From assembly GCA_018268035.1 (NCBI GenBank), contig JAFDXI010000125.1, forward strand, positions 1 to 64,000: a stretch of 64,000 nucleotides of DNA, read 5' to 3'. Made by a program: the position numbers and the translations under genes. Shown piece by piece: positions 61,500 through 64,000 of this stretch (position 1 is the stretch's first letter; the number at the start of each line of letters is the position of its first letter). The DNA is from Bacteroidota bacterium (GTDB lineage Bacteria; Bacteroidota; Bacteroidia; Chitinophagales; Chitinophagaceae). The notes under the pieces were generated by a model. That model made no database searches. It saw only the letters and a list, made by a program, of their open reading frames with translations, and was not told the DNA's origin.

Positions 61500-62471
61500 T
61501 TAATCAAGGCTTTGATTAGCTGTTTTTGCCAGTTTTAATAACCTGTCATATTGCTCAGGAGTCAGGTCATTATAAAAATAATAGACAGGGTCAACAGGGT
61601 TTCCATTCCTATGTACTTCATAATGGCAATGCGGGCCTGTGCTTTTACCGGTACTACCCACATATCCTATTACTTCTCCCCTTTTTACTTTTTGCCCCAC
61701 CCGAGCTTTTACTTTATACATGTGTCCATATAAAGTCTCATAACCAAAGCCATGATTAATCACAACACGGTTACCATAACCTCCATCATTATAACCAGCA
61801 TCAGTAACAATCCCGTCTGCAGTCGCATAAATGGGTGTGCCCAATGGCGCTGCAAAGTCAAGGCCTGCATGGTATTTTGGTACTTTGTACACTGGGTCAA
61901 TACGAGTGCCAAATCCAGATGCAATACGGGTGAGGTCTTTATCACTTACAGGTTGTATTGCCGGTATAGCTGCCAGCAATTTCTCTTTGTCCTTCACCAT
62001 CTTCTCAATCTGGTTGAAACTATTTTCCTGGTAAGCAGCCAACAGTGTAAGTTGGTTGAGTTGTGAGCTGATACCTTTCACCAAATCGGTCTCTCCAAGA
62101 GCTGTGATTTTTTTCTCTTCATTTGATTTTTCCATTTGTTTTAAACGGGCGCTGTCAGGTATGGGTGTAGATTCAAATATTGCACGGTAAACATTATTAT
62201 CCCTGTTTAATAACTCATCCATTTCCTGCTGCAGTTCATTGGTTTGTTGTTGAAGGGCAGCATAATTTTCTTTCAGATCTTCATTCTCCCTTTTCAACAT
62301 AATGGTTTTGGGTGAATCTATATATTTAAAAGCAATAATGACAATAATAACTGCCGTCACGATGGCTGTGGCAAAAAAGGCAAACACTTTCAACAACTTT
62401 ACACGCAATGGCGTTACCAGCTTTTCATACCTCAGGGTATGCGTATTGAAATAATATTTGATTTTTTTCAT
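61500..62471 (-). CDS. M23 family peptidoglycan endopeptidase
   Basis: 323 aa from ATG 62471 (MKKIKYYFNTHTLRYEKL). One transmembrane helix (about 30-55), a coiled coil (ENEDLKENYAALQQQTNELQQEMDELL), then a LytM/M23 domain: YHAGLDFAAPLGTPIYATADGIV (zinc His/Asp), NRVVINHGFGYETLYGHM and GPHCHYEVHRNG (final His ligands). Complete catalytic set, facing the periplasm; trims peptidoglycan for growth or division. Divergent from alaS. Confidence 0.93.
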   Translation of the reverse strand: MKKIKYYFNTHTLRYEKLVTPLRVKLLKVFAFFATAIVTAVIIVIIAFKYIDSPKTIMLKRENEDLKENYAALQQQTNELQQEMDELLNRDNNVYRAIFESTPIPDSARLKQMEKSNEEKKITALGETDLVKGISSQLNQLTLLAAYQENSFNQIEKMVKDKEKLLAAIPAIQPVSDKDLTRIASGFGTRIDPVYKVPKYHAGLDFAAPLGTPIYATADGIVTDAGYNDGGYGNRVVINHGFGYETLYGHMYKVKARVGQKVKRGEVIGYVGSTGKSTGPHCHYEVHRNGNPVDPVYYFYNDLTPEQYDRLLKLAKTANQSLD

Positions 62472-62547
62472 TTGTTCAATGAAATGGGAGCAACTGTTTT
62501 CCAGATTTTTCGATTGCCGGATACTGCTTACATCAAAAAGCAAACAT

Positions 62548-62586
62548 TACCTTTGTTGCCCTCAAAAACTTTGAGCGCCAAAGGTA
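62548..62586. promoter_or_regulatory. Symmetrical divergent promoter between the M23 gene and alaS
   Basis: TACCTTTG at 62548-62555 (plus, towards alaS) and its mirror CAAAGGTA at 62579-62586 (minus, towards the M23 gene) are perfect -7 boxes. Centred between them is CTCAAA-AAC-TTTGAG (62561-62575), a perfect 6-bp inverted repeat. A TTTG at complement 62614-62611 is a possible -33 for the minus direction (24-nt spacer). Confidence 0.55.
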
Positions 62587-62643
62587 GTTTCTGTTCATCG
62601 AAACGATTTGCAAAATTATCAGGCAATTTTTATAATTCAATTT

Positions 62644-64000
62644 ATGACTTCATCAGCAATAAGACAGGCTTTCCTTGATTTTTTTAAAAGTAAGGGACAT
62701 GAAATTGTTCCATCTGCTCCAATTGTTATTAAAAATGATCCCACACTGATGTTCACCAATGCAGGTATGAACCAGTTTAAAGATTATTTTTTGGGAAATA
62801 AAAAACCGCCCTATCAACGCGTTGCAGACACTCAGAAATGTTTGCGTGTAAGCGGTAAACATAATGACCTGGAAGAAGTAGGTGTTGACACTTACCACCA
62901 CACTATGTTTGAAATGTTGGGCAACTGGAGCTTTGGTGACCCCGCTTCACCTGCAGGTGGTTATTTCAAACCGGAAGCCATTGCTTGGAGCTGGGAACTT
63001 TTGACTAAAGTTTATAAAATTGATAAGGATAGGTTATATGTTACCATATTTGAAGGTGATGAAAATGAAGGTTTGCCCAAAGATGAAGAAGCTTATAACG
63101 AATGGGAAAAACATATTGCTGCAGACAGGATACTATTAGGCAATAAAAAAGATAATTTCTGGGAAATGGGCGACACCGGGCCCTGTGGACCTTGCACAGA
63201 AATACATTACGATGGAAGAAGTGATGCTGACAGAAAATCTGTTGATGGCAAAACTTATGTGAATGCTGATAATCCACAGGTGATAGAAATATGGAATAAT
63301 GTATTTATCCAATACAACCGTTTAAAAGATGGTAGCCTCGAACCTTTGCCTCAAAAACATGTGGACACAGGTATGGGCTTTGAACGTTTGGTGCGGGTGT
63401 TGCAAAACAAACAAAGCAATTATGACACCGATGTTTTTACCGGCACTATTTCAGTAATCGAAAAAATTACTGCCATTCCCAACCCATCTGTCAATGGTCA
63501 ATTAGGTGATGACATTTCCAAACGCTCAATTGCATTAAGAGTTGTTGCAGACCATATCCGCGCCATCTGTTTTACTATTGCAGATGGACAACTGCCATCC
63601 AATACCGGTGCAGGTTATGTAATCAGGAGAATTTTACGCAGGGCTGTTCGTTATTATTATTCTTACCTGGATTATAAGCAACCATTACTCTTTCAACTGG
63701 TGGATGTTATTGCCAAACAATTTGAAGCTGTCTTTCCTGAACTCAACAGGCAAAAAGATTTTGTTTCAAAAGTAATTCGTGAAGAAGAAGATGCTTTCCT
63801 GAGAACGATTGATAAAGGGCTTGCCATGCTGAATGAAAAACATTCAGATATATCCGGCGAAGAAGCATTCAAATTATATGATACCTATGGTTTCCCTTTT
63901 GACCTCACCACATTGATAGCACAGGAAAAAGGAATAAATGTAGATGAACCAGGTTTTAAAATTGAACTCGAAAAACAAAAACAACGTTCCCGTGCAGCTA
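62644..64000 (+). CDS. alaS: Alanine-tRNA ligase (5' part, continues beyond window)
   Basis: An open frame from ATG 62644 to the end of the window, 452 codons. The class II catalytic core is unmistakable: [73 protein letters not shown] (motif 2 region), [15 protein letters not shown] (motif 3), [21 protein letters not shown] and [16 protein letters not shown]. The C-terminal editing and C-Ala domains lie outside the window. No frame break was seen in what is present. Confidence 0.97.
   Translation, partial: MTSSAIRQAFLDFFKSKGHEIVPSAPIVIKNDPTLMFTNAGMNQFKDYFLGNKKPPYQRVADTQKCLRVSGKHNDLEEVGVDTYHHTMFEMLGNWSFGDPASPAGGYFKPEAIAWSWELLTKVYKIDKDRLYVTIFEGDENEGLPKDEEAYNEWEKHIAADRILLGNKKDNFWEMGDTGPCGPCTEIHYDGRSDADRKSVDGKTYVNADNPQVIEIWNNVFIQYNRLKDGSLEPLPQKHVDTGMGFERLVRVLQNKQSNYDTDVFTGTISVIEKITAIPNPSVNGQLGDDISKRSIALRVVADHIRAICFTIADGQLPSNTGAGYVIRRILRRAVRYYYSYLDYKQPLLFQLVDVIAKQFEAVFPELNRQKDFVSKVIREEEDAFLRTIDKGLAMLNEKHSDISGEEAFKLYDTYGFPFDLTTLIAQEKGINVDEPGFKIELEKQKQRSRAA

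Noticed and set aside
62644-64000. Apparent absence of a complete alanyl-tRNA ligase gene
   Set aside because: The gene is simply cut by the window end; the 452 codons read are intact.
1-64000. CRISPR arrays, tRNA, rRNA and insertion sequences
   Set aside because: No regular direct-repeat array, cloverleaf or transposase-like ORF was recognised by eye; a dedicated scan would be needed to exclude short or degenerate ones.

Overview
The window is AT-rich chromosomal DNA from a Bacteroidota bacterium, most likely family Chitinophagaceae (inferred from protein features and gene order; not tested by search). Indicators are gldC and gldJ, type A and type B Por/T9SS sorting domains, the nadK-DUF6089-uppS-bamA-skp-skp order, Bacteroidota-type promoter -7 boxes (TAnnTTTG), and mostly weak Shine-Dalgarno sequences. 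No rRNA, tRNA, CRISPR array or insertion sequence was recognised.

Region 1 (1-3334) is the one clearly rearranged stretch. It holds the 3' end of a large RHS-repeat gene broken by a 49-bp insertion, its variable tail, a likely partner gene, and two further partial copies of the same Rhs core at about 1.98 and 2.99 kb. Between the second and third core copies lies a two-gene module (GNAT-like protein plus a 59-aa basic protein) whose last codons read in frame into the third core copy. This looks like a displaced-tail array of a polymorphic Rhs system and is the most interesting part of the window.

Region 2 (3335-8054) has housekeeping genes: mutS, an L,D-transpeptidase and tdk on the minus strand, then a conserved hypothetical gene. 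Region 3 (8035-12085) is a surface-polysaccharide patch with three glycosyltransferases and a Stealth-type sugar-phosphate transferase. Region 4 (12188-21260) contains a DUF4142 lipoprotein, rlmN, a lactonase-like metallo-beta-lactamase-fold protein, DUF4783, gpmI, a haem-binding-domain protein, engB and ftsK.

Region 5 (21395-35083) is mostly envelope biogenesis on the minus strand: a lectin/PKD T9SS cargo, two Skp/OmpH chaperones, BamA, UppS, a DUF6089 barrel, NAD kinase, a second POTRA-barrel protein, a CBS protein, a hydrolase, CvpA, YqeY and GldC. Region 6 (35103-45334) has a glycosyltransferase, two tandem secreted M4 metallopeptidases with type A sorting tails, holA, an M19 dipeptidase and an SGNH hydrolase.

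Region 7 (45855-52007) has a CBM48-like protein, a GH130-like lipoprotein with an overlapping aldose epimerase, ridA, a degenerate hydroxyacyl-CoA dehydrogenase, tsaB, a cysteine-free ArsR regulator and a persulfide-dioxygenase-like protein with two rhodanese domains. Region 8 (52093-64000) has gldJ, two small paralogous proteins about 5 kb apart, an alpha/beta hydrolase, DUF2905, a NagX-like membrane acyltransferase, a TonB-dependent receptor, an M42 aminopeptidase, DUF937, an M23 endopeptidase and the 5' part of alaS. The last two genes diverge from a strikingly symmetrical promoter region.
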